Shown: piece after piece, positions 18,152 through 28,239 of the stretch
Layout of the letters: each line of letters starts with the position of its first letter
Position numbering within the stretch: position 1 is the stretch's first letter
Origin: Rhodanobacter sp.
Lineage (GTDB): Bacteria; Pseudomonadota; Gammaproteobacteria; Xanthomonadales; Rhodanobacteraceae
Direction: 5' to 3'
Assembly: GCA_004298505.1 (NCBI GenBank)
Contig: SCRO01000065.1
Span: 1-61,150, forward strand
Length of the DNA: 61,150 nucleotides
Program-made: the position numbers and the translations under genes
Notes under the pieces: model-generated
What the model was told of the DNA's origin: nothing
Database searches by the model: none
What the model saw: only the letters and a program-made list of their open reading frames with translations

Positions 18152-18532
18152 GGCTCGGGCCTCCCGGGTGAGGTGTTCAAGCCTACTCCTGCATGCGTAC
18201 GCTGGCAGCTGCCTTCCTTGGAGCTGGTGTGACTTCAATGCGGTGTTGGTCTTCGCCAGCGGCCCGTGCTGGAACGTGGTGAAGGCTTGCTGCACGTCGC
18301 CGAGCTCGCGGGTCAGGGCGTCGAGGTAGGTCAGTTGATCGTCGGTGAGGCGTCCTTCCCACGACGTGATGGCGCCGTACCAATCGTCGGTGTGTTCGCG
18401 CAGGCGCTCCTCGCCGGTGATCGCGATGCGCCAGCCCAGCACGTGGATCGCCTCGCCAGGGTGTTCGCCGCGCGCATGCGTCGCGACTTGCCCACCGTCA
18501 CCGCGTTGCGCCAGCACGCTGGGAGTGGTCAC
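18152..18532 (-). other. possible unidentified gene relic upstream of the methyltransferase
   Basis: The minus-strand frame in phase with the methyltransferase stays open here and contains a protein-like stretch (EERLREHTDDWYGAITSWEG, then LTDDQLTYLDALTRELGDVQQAF) resembling the helical C-terminus of a small regulator. No complete domain or start can be defined. It may be a gene remnant or chance in GC-rich DNA. Confidence 0.25.
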
Positions 18533-18728
18533 GCGGATCGTTCATGCATCTCTCGTTGCCGGATCGGTCGCTGAACTGAAATTCACCTCACCGCGACATG
18601 GACACGGCTAAATTGTAACAACTTCAACATCTAAGATTATTGGCGTCGCAGCGCCAGCCTTCGTACCAGCCAGGGGTTGGTCGATTCCAAGTAGTTGGTT
18701 TTCTGGATCAAATTGAAGAGGGGATCAA

Positions 18729-20726
18729 ATGAACAATTTCCGGAAATACGCCAGATACCTGACTTGGTCCCTGGTCCTGACGTTGGGCACGCTGCTTGCG
18801 GGGTGTGGCGGTGGCGGGGGCGGCAGTCAAGGGCGATCCCCCATCCTTGGTGCGGGCAGTGTTGCCCTTGCACCCACGGTGACTGCGGTCGCGCCGGTCA
18901 ACGATGCCACCGGGGTGACGATCAACAACACGGTCATCAACGCGGCCTTCAGTGAACCGATGGCACCGATCACCGGCGCGGCGAGTTTCACGGTGACATG
19001 CGCGGCGCCCTGCACCAATCCCACCGGCAGCGTGAGTTTGGACAGCACCAACCGCATCGCCACCTTCAGACTGGCAGCCGGAGAGACGCTCTCGCCCCTC
19101 ACGCTCTATACCGCCACGGTCACCGGGGCCAAGAGCATCGCCACCGGCCTCGCCCTGGTCAGCCCGTATGTATGGCACTTCACGACGGGCATGGTGCCGG
19201 ACACGACCCGACCGGCTGTGGTGCTGACCGTACCTGCCACGACGAATCCCGGTCCGACGACGGGGGTGCCGACCAACACCGCCATCACCGCGGCTTTCTC
19301 GGAGGACATGGCCCCCGCGACGATCACCCCGCCCGCACCGGCGCCAGCCACCTTCACGCTGACCGGACCCGGCTCGACGGTTGTGGCAGGCAATGTGGCC
19401 TATGCCGTAGGCAGCAGGACCGCGACCTTCACGCCCAGTGCCGTGCTCGCAGCCAACACGACCTATACCGCCACGATTACCACCGCAGCCACCGATCTGG
19501 CTGGCAATGCACTGGCCGGCAATCAGGCCCCGCTGCCTGCGGCCAGCGACTATGTGTGGACCTTTACCACGGCCGCCGCCGCCGTGCCACCGGCCAATAT
19601 CACGGTCTCTTCCACCAACCCCAGCTCGGGCGCCGTCAATGTACCGACCAACGCGTCCGTCAACGCGACCTTCAACGTGCCCTCCGGCTTGCGGATGGAT
19701 CCGGCAACCGTGACCTCGACGACATTTACCGTGACCGGGCCGGCGCCAGCCCTGACTCCCGTCACGGCCGCTTCGGTGGTGCTCGATACGGCTACCGGCC
19801 ACATCGTCACGTTCACCCCGCAAAGCGCCCTTGCAGCCGGTGTCACCTATACGGCCACGATCAAGGGCGGTGCCACCGGAGTCAAGGATCTGGCCATTCC
19901 GGCCAATACGATGGTGAATGACTACAGCTGGAACTTCACCGTGGCGTCAGCGCCACCGCCGCCGCCGCCGCCGCCGACCAACATTCTTGGCTCGGCATCC
20001 ACGTTCGGGGTTTTCGGTGGCTCCGCTGGCATGACCAGTTCGGGACTGTTCACCGTGGTCAATGGCGATATCGGCACTACCGCTGTTTCCACTGCGGTAA
20101 CCGGGTTCCACGATGCCGGTCCGGGCTGCACCTATACGGAAACGCCGCTGAATGTCGGTACGGTGAATGGCCTGATCTACACGGCGCCGCCGCCGCCCAC
20201 GGTGGCCTGTCCCACGGAAGGCACCGCCGCGACCTTCGCGATCGCTACGCAGGCCCGTGCCGATGCGCTGGCTGCCTACAACGCGCTGGTCGCTCTGCCG
20301 GCGGGCGCCAACCCGGGTGGCAACCTTGCCGGGCTGACCCTCGCCCCAGGCACGTATACCGCACCTGCCGGCTCGTTCATGATCCAGGGCGGTGACCTGA
20401 CGCTTGATGCGCAGGGCAACGCCAATGCCGTCTGGGTGTTCCAGATGGCGACCACGCTCACGGTAGGCGGTCCCGGAGCGGCAGCGCCGCAGAGCATCAT
20501 TCTGGCCAATGGTGCCCAGGCCAAGAACGTCTATTGGCAGGTTGGCAGCGCCGCCACAATCAATGCGGGCGGCGGCGGGACCATGGTGGGAACCATCATT
20601 GCCCAGGCCGGTGCCGCGTTCTCCACGGCGGGCAATGTTGCACTGGTGAGGCTCAACGGCAGGGCGTTGTCGCTGGGTGCTTCAGTGACCCTCGTCAACA
20701 CAGTCATCAACGTACCTGCACCATGA
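18729..20726 (+). CDS. lipoprotein with Ig-like repeats and a C-terminal ice-binding-like (DUF3494) domain
   Basis: 665 residues. A signal peptide ends in the lipobox LLAGC, followed by a glycine-rich tether. Three SbsA-type Ig-like (Big_5) domains follow, each with the pattern P..ga..vp.N..i.a.FsepM and ending in W.FTT (about 45-155, 160-280, 290-400). A poly-Pro linker (about 410) leads to the DUF3494 beta-solenoid (about 418-665), with ILGSASTFGVFGGSAG and a terminal LNGRALSLGASVTLVNTVI. DUF3494 proteins bind ice or act as adhesins. The ribosome site AGAGGGG is strong, and a 577-base gene-poor AT-richer leader precedes it. Confidence 0.9.
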   Translation: MNNFRKYARYLTWSLVLTLGTLLAGCGGGGGGSQGRSPILGAGSVALAPTVTAVAPVNDATGVTINNTVINAAFSEPMAPITGAASFTVTCAAPCTNPTGSVSLDSTNRIATFRLAAGETLSPLTLYTATVTGAKSIATGLALVSPYVWHFTTGMVPDTTRPAVVLTVPATTNPGPTTGVPTNTAITAAFSEDMAPATITPPAPAPATFTLTGPGSTVVAGNVAYAVGSRTATFTPSAVLAANTTYTATITTAATDLAGNALAGNQAPLPAASDYVWTFTTAAAAVPPANITVSSTNPSSGAVNVPTNASVNATFNVPSGLRMDPATVTSTTFTVTGPAPALTPVTAASVVLDTATGHIVTFTPQSALAAGVTYTATIKGGATGVKDLAIPANTMVNDYSWNFTVASAPPPPPPPPTNILGSASTFGVFGGSAGMTSSGLFTVVNGDIGTTAVSTAVTGFHDAGPGCTYTETPLNVGTVNGLIYTAPPPPTVACPTEGTAATFAIATQARADALAAYNALVALPAGANPGGNLAGLTLAPGTYTAPAGSFMIQGGDLTLDAQGNANAVWVFQMATTLTVGGPGAAAPQSIILANGAQAKNVYWQVGSAATINAGGGGTMVGTIIAQAGAAFSTAGNVALVRLNGRALSLGASVTLVNTVINVPAP

Positions 20727-20920
20727 GGCTTTGATGCTTGCCGATCAGCAACGAGTGCCGACTGGCGTCAGGGCAGAGTGCGACTGACGCCAGAGGCAGC
20801 TCGACCAGTTAAGTGGAATACCCCTGCACAAGCTGCGCCGCTGCCGGAATGCCGAGTACCGCAGCTATGAGTCGATACCGATCAGGTGAGACTTTGAACA
20901 GGGTCTTTGGAGATACAGAG

Positions 20921-22030
20921 ATGAAAGCAGCAAGAACCTCAATGACGGTGAGCCTTCTGGCGCTCGCTGTATGTGCCAGCCCACTTGCAGTGGCGCAGGA
21001 CGCAGGTTGGTATGGCGGGTTCAATCTCGGCCAGTCCAGAGCCACGATTGACAATGCAAGAATCACCCAGGGTTTGTTCCAAGCGGGGTTCAACACCAGC
21101 GCGATCAGCGACGATGACCGTGATTTTGGCTACAAGGTCTTTGGTGGGTACAGCATCAACAAGTACTGGGCGTTCGAAGCGGGCTATTTCAATATGGGCA
21201 GGTTCGGGTTCACCGCGAACACGCTCCCGCAGGGCACATTGAAAGGCAATATCAAGCTCCAGGGTGCGTTCATCGATGCGGTAGGAACGCTGCCTATCAC
21301 CGACAGGTTCTCGGTGTTCGGTCGGGTCGGCGTGAACCATTCATGGGCCAGCGACAGGTTCAGTGGGACGGGAGCTGTCAATGTGCTCGACCCCCATCCC
21401 AGCACCAGCGATACAAATTACAAGTTCGGCGTGGGCTTGCAGTACGCCTTCACCTCGTCGCTGAGCATGCGCGCCGAGGCCGAGCGCTACCGGATCAACG
21501 ATGCGGTAGGCAACAAGGGCGACATGGACCTGTACTCCGTGGGCCTGATCTACCGTTTTGGCGCAAAGCCTGCCCCGGTGGCATACGCGCCGGAGCCCGC
21601 ACCTGCCGCACCTGCGCCGCCACCGGAGCCGGTGGCACCGCCCGCGCCGAGGATAGTGACTTTCTCCGCGGACTCCCTTTTCACCTTTGACAAGTCCATC
21701 GTGAGGCCTGCGGGCAAGCAGGAACTGGACAAGTTTGCAGCGGACGTCAAGAGCGCTGACTACGACACCATCACGGTCACCGGATACACCGATCGGCTTG
21801 GTCCGCAGGCCTATAACCAGGCTCTTTCCACGCGCCGTGCCGAGGCAGTCAAGGACTATCTGGTGACAGTGGGAGGCCTGCCGGCCGAAAAAATCGAAGC
21901 CAGGGGTGAGGACGGCTCCGATCCGGTGACCAAGCCCGGTGAATGCACAGGCAACAAAGCGACCAAGCAGTTGATCGCCTGCCTGCAACCTGACCGTCGC
22001 GTGGAAGTGGAAGTCCGCGGTACGAAGTAA
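20921..22030 (+). CDS. OmpA-family outer membrane protein
   Basis: 369 residues: signal peptide (cleavage after AVAQ near 25), an eight-strand OmpA-like barrel (WYGGFNLGQSRATIDNARIT to LYSVGLIYRFGAKP, about 27-210), a Pro/Ala hinge (PEPAPAAPAPPPEP) and an OmpA C-terminal peptidoglycan-binding domain (LFTFDKSIVRPAGKQELD; TVTGYTDRLGPQAYNQALS). Two Cys near the end are typical of this group. The ATG has a GGAG site. It follows the ice-binding-like lipoprotein and may anchor the same envelope patch. Confidence 0.93.
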   Translation: MKAARTSMTVSLLALAVCASPLAVAQDAGWYGGFNLGQSRATIDNARITQGLFQAGFNTSAISDDDRDFGYKVFGGYSINKYWAFEAGYFNMGRFGFTANTLPQGTLKGNIKLQGAFIDAVGTLPITDRFSVFGRVGVNHSWASDRFSGTGAVNVLDPHPSTSDTNYKFGVGLQYAFTSSLSMRAEAERYRINDAVGNKGDMDLYSVGLIYRFGAKPAPVAYAPEPAPAAPAPPPEPVAPPAPRIVTFSADSLFTFDKSIVRPAGKQELDKFAADVKSADYDTITVTGYTDRLGPQAYNQALSTRRAEAVKDYLVTVGGLPAEKIEARGEDGSDPVTKPGECTGNKATKQLIACLQPDRRVEVEVRGTK

Positions 22031-22305
22031 TGCCCGGTGGATCGCGGCTGAAACAATGTGTGAGTGATATTTCGGGATTCGTCATTCCCGTGGCTTGGTG
22101 GACAGTCGAAGGGCTGCTCAAGCGGGAACGATGGGGCGATGATCTGACGTCAGGATTCTGAACGCAGGCACCATCCATGCCTGCCATCATTGTCGTGTCG
22201 GGCAGTGTCCGGCATGGCATTGATGTCGTGTGAATGCCAGGCGCTGAAGGGGAGCACGCGCACTGCCGGCGATCGTCCAATTCGTGCTTTGGCCCGGGGC
22301 CTGCG

Positions 22306-24447
22306 ATGTCAAAACCGATCCACGATGGCACCATATCCGGCTCGTTGACCGGCACAGTGCCGAGCCTTGTCGAAGTCCGGCGCAAGGCGACCCTGCTCAA
22401 GGCGGGTGCCCTGCAGAAGGCGATTTTCAACAGCGCCAATTTTTCGAGCATCGCCACCGATGCGAACGGTGTCATCCAGATCTTCAATGTCGGCGCGGAA
22501 CGCATGCTGGGGTACTCGGCCGCCGAGGTGAAGAACAAGATCACGCCGGCCGATATTTCCGATCCGCAGGAATTGATCGCGCGTGCCAGGGCGTTGAGTG
22601 CCGAGCTCTCCACGCCGATCACGCCGGGCTTCGAGGCGCTGGTGTTCAAGGCCTCGCGCGGCATCGAGGACATCTACCAGCTGACCTACATCCGCAAGGA
22701 CGGCAGCCGCTTTCCGGCGGTGGTGTCGGTCACGGCGCTGCGCGATGCGCAGGACGTGATCATCGGCTACCTGCTGATCGGCACCGACAACACCGCCCGC
22801 AAACAGATCGAGGCGGAGCAGAAGAAGCTCGACCAGCGATTGCGCGACCAGCAGTTTTACACCCGCTCGCTGATCGAATCGAACATCGACGCGATCATGA
22901 CTACCGACCCCGCCGGCATCATCACCGACGTCAACAAGCAGATGGAGGCGCTGACCGGTTGCACGCGCGACGAGCTTATCGGCGCGCCGTTCAAGAACTA
23001 TTTCACCGATCCGGAGCGGGCCGAGGCAGCCATCACGCAGGTGCTGAGCGAAAAGACGGTCACCGACTACGAGCTCACCGCGCGCGCCAGGGACGGCAGC
23101 GAAACGGTGGTTTCCTACAACGCCACCACCTTCTACGACCGTGACCGCCGCCTGCAGGGCGTGTTCGCCGCGGCGCGCGACATCACCGAGCGCAAGCGCC
23201 TGGATCAGGTGCTGCAGGAAAAGAATGTCGAGCTGGAGCGTGCCACGGCGGTGGCCGAAAAGGCCAGCCTGGCCAAGTCGGACTTTCTCTCCAGCATGAG
23301 CCATGAGCTGCGCAGCCCGCTCAATGCGATTCTCGGGTTTGCCCAGCTGATGGAGTCCGATTCCCCGCCGCCATCGACGGGGCAGATGGAAAGCATCGCG
23401 CAGATTCTGCAGGCGGGATGGCATCTGCTGAAACTGATCAACGAGATCCTCGATCTGGCCAAGGTGGAGTCCGGGCAGGTGCTGCTGTCGGAGGAACCGG
23501 TGTCGCTGGCCGAAGTCGTGCTCGAATGCCTGGCCATGGTCGAACCGCAGGCGCAACAGCGTGGAATCGCACTGACCTTTTCCCAGTTCGGTATCCCCCG
23601 CTTCATCCGTGCCGACCGGACCCGTTTGAAGCAGGTGATGATCAACCTGCTTTCCAACGCGATCAAATACAACAGCAAGCGGGGAACGGTCGAGGTCGAC
23701 TGCACCGATAGCGGGTCGGGACGCATTCGCGTGAGCATCAGGGACATCGGCGGGGGACTGGGTGCGGAACAGCTGGCACAGCTCTTTCAGCCGTTCAATC
23801 GTCTCGGACAGGAGGCCGGCGGCGAGGAAGGCACCGGTATCGGTCTGGTGGTGGCCAAGCGGCTGGTCGAGCTGATGGGGGGCATCATTGGCGTGGAAAG
23901 CACCGTCGGGACGGGAAGCGTGTTCTGGTTCGAACTCCTCGCGGTTGTCGAGCCTCAACTTTGCATGGAGGGAGGCAACCCGACGGCATTGGCCCAATCA
24001 CATGCGGCCCGCGCAGAGCGGTTGCACACCGTGCTCTATGTGGAGGACAACCCGGCGAACATGACACTGGTCGGGCAAGTCATCGCGCGCGCCCCGGATA
24101 TCCGCCTGCTTGCCGCGGTGAACGGGACGAGCGGCATCGAAATGGCACGCGGATACCGGCCGGATGTGATCCTGGTGGATATCAATCTACCTGACATCAG
24201 CGGCTTCGAAGTTAAGAAAAGACTGTCCTCGGACCCGGCCACGGCAGACATTCCGCTGATTGCCATCAGTGCCAATGCCATGCCACTGGACATCGAGCGG
24301 GGCCTGAAGGCGGGATTCTTCCGCTACCTGACCAAGCCCATCAAGGTGCCCGAGTTCATGGAGGCAATGAACGCGGCACTGGAATTTTCGGGACCAGGGC
24401 TCGGCCAGGGCAAGATGAACGAGGACGAAGGCCGGTGCTCAACCTAG
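22306..24447 (+). CDS. hybrid sensor histidine kinase (PAS-PAS-HisKA-HATPase-REC)
   Basis: 713 residues, cytoplasmic. Two PAS domains (about 40-165 and 185-305) precede HisKA with His333 (MSHELRSPLNAI), HATPase_c (NLLSNAIKYN, GTGIGLVVAKRL) and a C-terminal receiver with Asp625 (VILVDINLP) and the conserved Lys in YLTKPIK. No membrane helix is visible, so the signal is probably internal. Its 3' end overlaps the GTG start of the HD-GYP regulator by 13 bases, so the two are co-expressed. Confidence 0.94.
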   Translation: MSKPIHDGTISGSLTGTVPSLVEVRRKATLLKAGALQKAIFNSANFSSIATDANGVIQIFNVGAERMLGYSAAEVKNKITPADISDPQELIARARALSAELSTPITPGFEALVFKASRGIEDIYQLTYIRKDGSRFPAVVSVTALRDAQDVIIGYLLIGTDNTARKQIEAEQKKLDQRLRDQQFYTRSLIESNIDAIMTTDPAGIITDVNKQMEALTGCTRDELIGAPFKNYFTDPERAEAAITQVLSEKTVTDYELTARARDGSETVVSYNATTFYDRDRRLQGVFAAARDITERKRLDQVLQEKNVELERATAVAEKASLAKSDFLSSMSHELRSPLNAILGFAQLMESDSPPPSTGQMESIAQILQAGWHLLKLINEILDLAKVESGQVLLSEEPVSLAEVVLECLAMVEPQAQQRGIALTFSQFGIPRFIRADRTRLKQVMINLLSNAIKYNSKRGTVEVDCTDSGSGRIRVSIRDIGGGLGAEQLAQLFQPFNRLGQEAGGEEGTGIGLVVAKRLVELMGGIIGVESTVGTGSVFWFELLAVVEPQLCMEGGNPTALAQSHAARAERLHTVLYVEDNPANMTLVGQVIARAPDIRLLAAVNGTSGIEMARGYRPDVILVDINLPDISGFEVKKRLSSDPATADIPLIAISANAMPLDIERGLKAGFFRYLTKPIKVPEFMEAMNAALEFSGPGLGQGKMNEDEGRCST

Positions 24448-25499
24448 CCGATATTCTCAATGCCAGCATCCTGATCGTCGACGACAAGGAAGCCGATGTG
24501 ATGCTGCTTGAGCGGATGTTGCGCGGCGCCGGCTATGGACGCATCGCGTCCACGACGGATCCGGGCGAGGTCTGCGCGCTGTATCGCAGGTACCGCCACG
24601 ATCTTGTCCTGCTCGATCTCCTGATGCCCGGCATGGATGGATTCCGGGTGATGGAAGAGCTCAAGGAAATCGAATCGGACGGCTACCTGCCGGTCCTCGT
24701 GATTACCGCGAAACCGGAATACGAGCTGCGCGCGCTGCAGGCCGGCGCGAAGGATTTCATCAGCAAGCCGTTCGAGATGGTCGAGGTGCTGGCGCGGGTC
24801 CGCAATTTGCTGGAAGTGCGCCTGTTGCACAAGACATTGCGGGAGCACAACGACGCGCTGGAACAGCGAGTGCGGGCAAGGACTGCCGAGCTCAAGGAAA
24901 GCTATATCGAAACCATTTTCGCGATAACGCGCGCGGCGGAATACAAGGACGAAGACACCGGCGCGCACGTGCAACGCATCAGCTATTACAGCCGCGAGCT
25001 TGCCGGGCTGCTCGGCATGGATGCAGAGTTCGTCGACAATATCTTTTTCGCGAGTCCGATGCACGACATCGGGAAAATAGGCATCCCCGACCACATCCTG
25101 CTCAAGCCGGGCAGCTTCACGCCCGATGAATGGGAGATCATGAAGGGGCACACCTTGATCGGTGCGAGCATCCTGGGCAACAGCAAATCGCCCTATCTGG
25201 AAATGGGCGCCGAGATCGCGCTCAATCACCACGAACGATGGGATGGCGGGGGTTATCCGAATGGCAAGCGGGGCGAGGCTGTTCCACTGTCGGCGCGCAT
25301 CATGAACATCTGCGATATCTACGACGCGCTTCGCAGCAAACGGCCCTACAAGTCCGCATTCGACCATCCGAAATCCGTGGACATCATTGCGCGCGGCGAT
25401 GGCCGCATCGCTCCGGAGCATTTCGATCCGGTCATCCTGGCGGCGTTCAGGCAAAACCATGCGTCGTTCCGCGATATCTTCGAGGCATACACGGGATAG
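24435..25499 (+). CDS. response regulator with HD-GYP c-di-GMP phosphodiesterase domain
   Basis: 354 residues. Receiver domain (about 10-125) with phospho-acceptor Asp61 (VLLDLLMPG) and Lys in FISKPFE, a coiled-coil linker (about 128-155), then HD-GYP with H210-D211 (HDIGKIGIPD) and HHERWDGGGYP near 270. HD-GYP domains hydrolyse c-di-GMP; all visible metal ligands are kept. RpfG of Xanthomonas has the same architecture. The GTG start overlaps the hybrid kinase gene, its likely partner. Confidence 0.94.
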   Translation: MLNLADILNASILIVDDKEADVMLLERMLRGAGYGRIASTTDPGEVCALYRRYRHDLVLLDLLMPGMDGFRVMEELKEIESDGYLPVLVITAKPEYELRALQAGAKDFISKPFEMVEVLARVRNLLEVRLLHKTLREHNDALEQRVRARTAELKESYIETIFAITRAAEYKDEDTGAHVQRISYYSRELAGLLGMDAEFVDNIFFASPMHDIGKIGIPDHILLKPGSFTPDEWEIMKGHTLIGASILGNSKSPYLEMGAEIALNHHERWDGGGYPNGKRGEAVPLSARIMNICDIYDALRSKRPYKSAFDHPKSVDIIARGDGRIAPEHFDPVILAAFRQNHASFRDIFEAYTG

Positions 25500-25549
25500 G
25501 TCCCGCCGTGTGTCCTGCGCCGGCTTCCGGGCGACAAGGGCGGATCGGG

Positions 25550-26755
25550 TCAGTGCACCAGCTGGTTCATCTCCATGATCGGCAGCAGGATCGCCAGCAC
25601 GATCATCAGCACCACGCCGCCCATCACCAGGATCATCACCGGCTCGAGCAGGGTGAGGAACACCGCCAGGCGTCGCTCCAGCGACTGCGTTTCCAGCTGG
25701 GCAGCGCGCTCGAGCATCTGTTCGAGCTGACCGCTCACTTCGCCGCTGGCCACCAGGTGCACCAGCAGCGGCGGGAACGCGCGGGTTTCGCCCAGTGCAC
25801 GCGCCAGGCTCGCACCTTCGCGTACCCGCTCGGTCGCATGCTCAAGGGCTTCTCTCATCACCAGGTTGGTCATCACCTGCGCGCCGGAGTCCAGAGCGGC
25901 CAGCAGCGGCACGCCGCCACCGACCAGGATCGCCAGCGTGCTGGCGAAGCGCGAGGTATTGACGCCGCGAATCAGCGAACCCAGCCAGGGCAGGCGCAGC
26001 AGCAGCGCGTGCCAGCGGCGTCGCGTGGTGGGCCGGCGCAGCGCCATGCGTGCGGCCACCGTCGTGCCGACAATGATGGAGACGAGATACGGCCAGGTCG
26101 CGCGCAGGAAATTGCTCAGAGCGATCAGCGCGCGGGTCAGCCACGGCAGGCTCTGGCGCGATTGCTGGAACACCTGCACCACCTGCGGCACGACGTAGAC
26201 CAGCAGCCCGGTGACGATCGCCAGTGCCACGATCGTCACCAGGATCGGGTACAGCAGTGCCAGGCTGGTCTTCTGCCGCAGCGCCTGACGGGTGTCGAGA
26301 TAATCGGCAAGATGCTGCAACACGGTTGGCAGCGCGCCCGACTCCGCGCCGCCGTGGACCAGCGCCCGGTAGAAGTCGGGGAAACTCTTTTCGTAGGCAC
26401 CCAGCGCAAGCGCCAGCGAGCTGCCGGCCGTCACTTCGGTCTTCACGCCGGTCAGCACCTCGCGCGTCAGCGGCTCGGCGGCCTCCTCGATCAGCGCATT
26501 GAGCGACTGCTCCAGGGTCAGACCGGAGGTGAGCAGGGTGGCCAGCTGGCGGGTCACCAGGCTCAGCTCGGTGGCGGACAGTCCGCGCGCCCACGCCTTG
26601 CCCGCGCGTTCGCGCGCAAGCACCCGGTCGACCGCCGCAGGCAGCAGGCCCTGGGCGCGCAACTGGGTGCGTGCCTGGCGCGCCGTGTCGGCCTGCAGCA
26701 CGCCGGAGACGGTGTGGCCGCTGGCGTCGAGTGCTTCGTAGCGAAAGGCTTCCAT
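25550..26755 (-). CDS. gspF: type II secretion inner-membrane platform protein GspF
   Basis: 401 residues. Two repeated GspF domains (about 70-190 and 270-395), each followed by a hydrophobic segment (LLYPILVTIVALAIVTGLLV; LEPVMILVMGGVVLMIVL). The N-terminus FRYEALDASGHTVSGVLQAD is typical. It forms the platform that the GspE ATPase acts on. It starts 8 bases after gspE and is the last gene of the leftward arm C-D-E-F. Confidence 0.96.
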   Translation of the reverse strand: MEAFRYEALDASGHTVSGVLQADTARQARTQLRAQGLLPAAVDRVLARERAGKAWARGLSATELSLVTRQLATLLTSGLTLEQSLNALIEEAAEPLTREVLTGVKTEVTAGSSLALALGAYEKSFPDFYRALVHGGAESGALPTVLQHLADYLDTRQALRQKTSLALLYPILVTIVALAIVTGLLVYVVPQVVQVFQQSRQSLPWLTRALIALSNFLRATWPYLVSIIVGTTVAARMALRRPTTRRRWHALLLRLPWLGSLIRGVNTSRFASTLAILVGGGVPLLAALDSGAQVMTNLVMREALEHATERVREGASLARALGETRAFPPLLVHLVASGEVSGQLEQMLERAAQLETQSLERRLAVFLTLLEPVMILVMGGVVLMIVLAILLPIMEMNQLVH

Positions 26756-26763
26756 GGCGGCGA

Positions 26764-28239
26764 CTATTCGCGCGTCACGCGAATCACTTCTTCGATGCTG
26801 ATCAGGCCTTGTGCGGCCCAGCGCATGCCGTCCTCGCGCAGCGAACGCATGCCGCGAGCTGTCGCATGCTCGCGCAGGTCCTGCTCGGAGGCGCGGTCAT
26901 GCACCAGTCGGCGCAGGTCGTCGTCGACCGGCAGCAGCTCGTAGATGCCGGTGCGACCGCGGTAACCGGTATTGTTGCAGGCACTGCAACCTTGTGCCGC
27001 GTAGAGCGTGCCGTCGGCCGGCACGAGGCCCAGCACACGCAGTTGCGCCGCGTCGGCCACGTAGGGTTTGCGGCATGCCGGGCACAGCCTGCGTACCAGC
27101 CGCTGCGCGACCACACCGATCAGGCTGGAGGCGAGCAGGAACGGTTCCACGCCCATGTCGACCAGCCGGGTGACCGCACTCACGGCATCGTTGGTGTGCA
27201 GCGTGGCAAACACCAGATGCCCGGTGAGGCTCGCCTGCACCGCGATCTGTGCGGTCTCCAGGTCGCGGATCTCGCCGATCATCACCACGTCCGGATCCTG
27301 GCGCAGGATGGTGCGCAGCGCGCGCGCGAAACTCATCTCGATCCGGGTGTTGACCTGGGTCTGGCTGATGCCGTCGAGGTCGTACTCGATCGGGTCCTCG
27401 ACCGTCATGATGTTGAGCGCGGCGGCATCCAGGCGCGACAGCGCGGAGTACAGCGTGGTGGTCTTGCCCGAGCCGGTGGGGCCGGTGACCAGCACGATGC
27501 CGTGCGGCTCGGCGATCAGCCGGTCCATCTGCGCCAGCGTCGCCTCGTCCATGCCCAGCCGCGTCAGATCCAGTCGGCCGGCTTGTTTGTCGAGCAGGCG
27601 CAGCACCACGCGTTCGCCGTGCCCGGTCGGGATCGTGGAGACGCGCACGTCGACCGGCTTGCCCGCCACGCGCAGCGTGATGCGGCCATCCTGCGGCAGG
27701 CGCTTTTCGGCGATGTCGAGCTGCGCCATGATCTTTACCCGCGAGACGATCGCGCCATGCAGGGCGCGTGCCGGCTCGATCAGGTCGCGCAGGGTGCCGT
27801 CGACCCGCAGTCGCACCACCGAGCGCGTCTCGAACGGTTCGATATGGATGTCCGAGGCATCTTCGCGCAGCGCCTGGGTGAACAAGGCATTGATCAGCCG
27901 GATCACCGGCGCATCGTCCTGGCTTTCGAGCAGATCCTCGATCCGCGGGATTTCCTGCAGCAGGCGGGACAGATCCATATCCTGCGCGATGTCGCCGGCC
28001 AGCGCGGCGGCGCCGCTGCCACCACCGTTGTAGGTGGCAACGATCAGTTCGTCGAATTCGCCGGCATCGATGCGCCGGGCGTATACCGGCACGCCAAGCG
28101 CGCGGCGCAATTCGGCCAGCGCACCGGCATGCGCGCCGTTGCGCACCGCCACTTCGGCGCGATCATCATGCAGCGAAGTGAGAACCACGCCATGGGTCTT
28201 GGCGAACGTGTAGGGAATCCGGTTGGCCCGCCCGTTCAT
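26764..28239 (-). CDS. gspE: type II secretion assembly ATPase GspE
   Basis: 491 residues. Walker A GPTGSGKTT at 253-261, Asp box, Walker B-like LRQDPDVVMIGEIRD and His box follow in normal order. A tetracysteine zinc module (LCPACRKPY...GCSACNNTGYRGRTG) sits near 380-425. It powers pseudopilus assembly from the cytoplasmic face. The N1 domain is short (the protein begins about 50 residues before the PVIRLINALF region typical of the core). Its ATG overlaps the gspD stop (TGATG). Confidence 0.96.
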   Translation of the reverse strand: MNGRANRIPYTFAKTHGVVLTSLHDDRAEVAVRNGAHAGALAELRRALGVPVYARRIDAGEFDELIVATYNGGGSGAAALAGDIAQDMDLSRLLQEIPRIEDLLESQDDAPVIRLINALFTQALREDASDIHIEPFETRSVVRLRVDGTLRDLIEPARALHGAIVSRVKIMAQLDIAEKRLPQDGRITLRVAGKPVDVRVSTIPTGHGERVVLRLLDKQAGRLDLTRLGMDEATLAQMDRLIAEPHGIVLVTGPTGSGKTTTLYSALSRLDAAALNIMTVEDPIEYDLDGISQTQVNTRIEMSFARALRTILRQDPDVVMIGEIRDLETAQIAVQASLTGHLVFATLHTNDAVSAVTRLVDMGVEPFLLASSLIGVVAQRLVRRLCPACRKPYVADAAQLRVLGLVPADGTLYAAQGCSACNNTGYRGRTGIYELLPVDDDLRRLVHDRASEQDLREHATARGMRSLREDGMRWAAQGLISIEEVIRVTRE

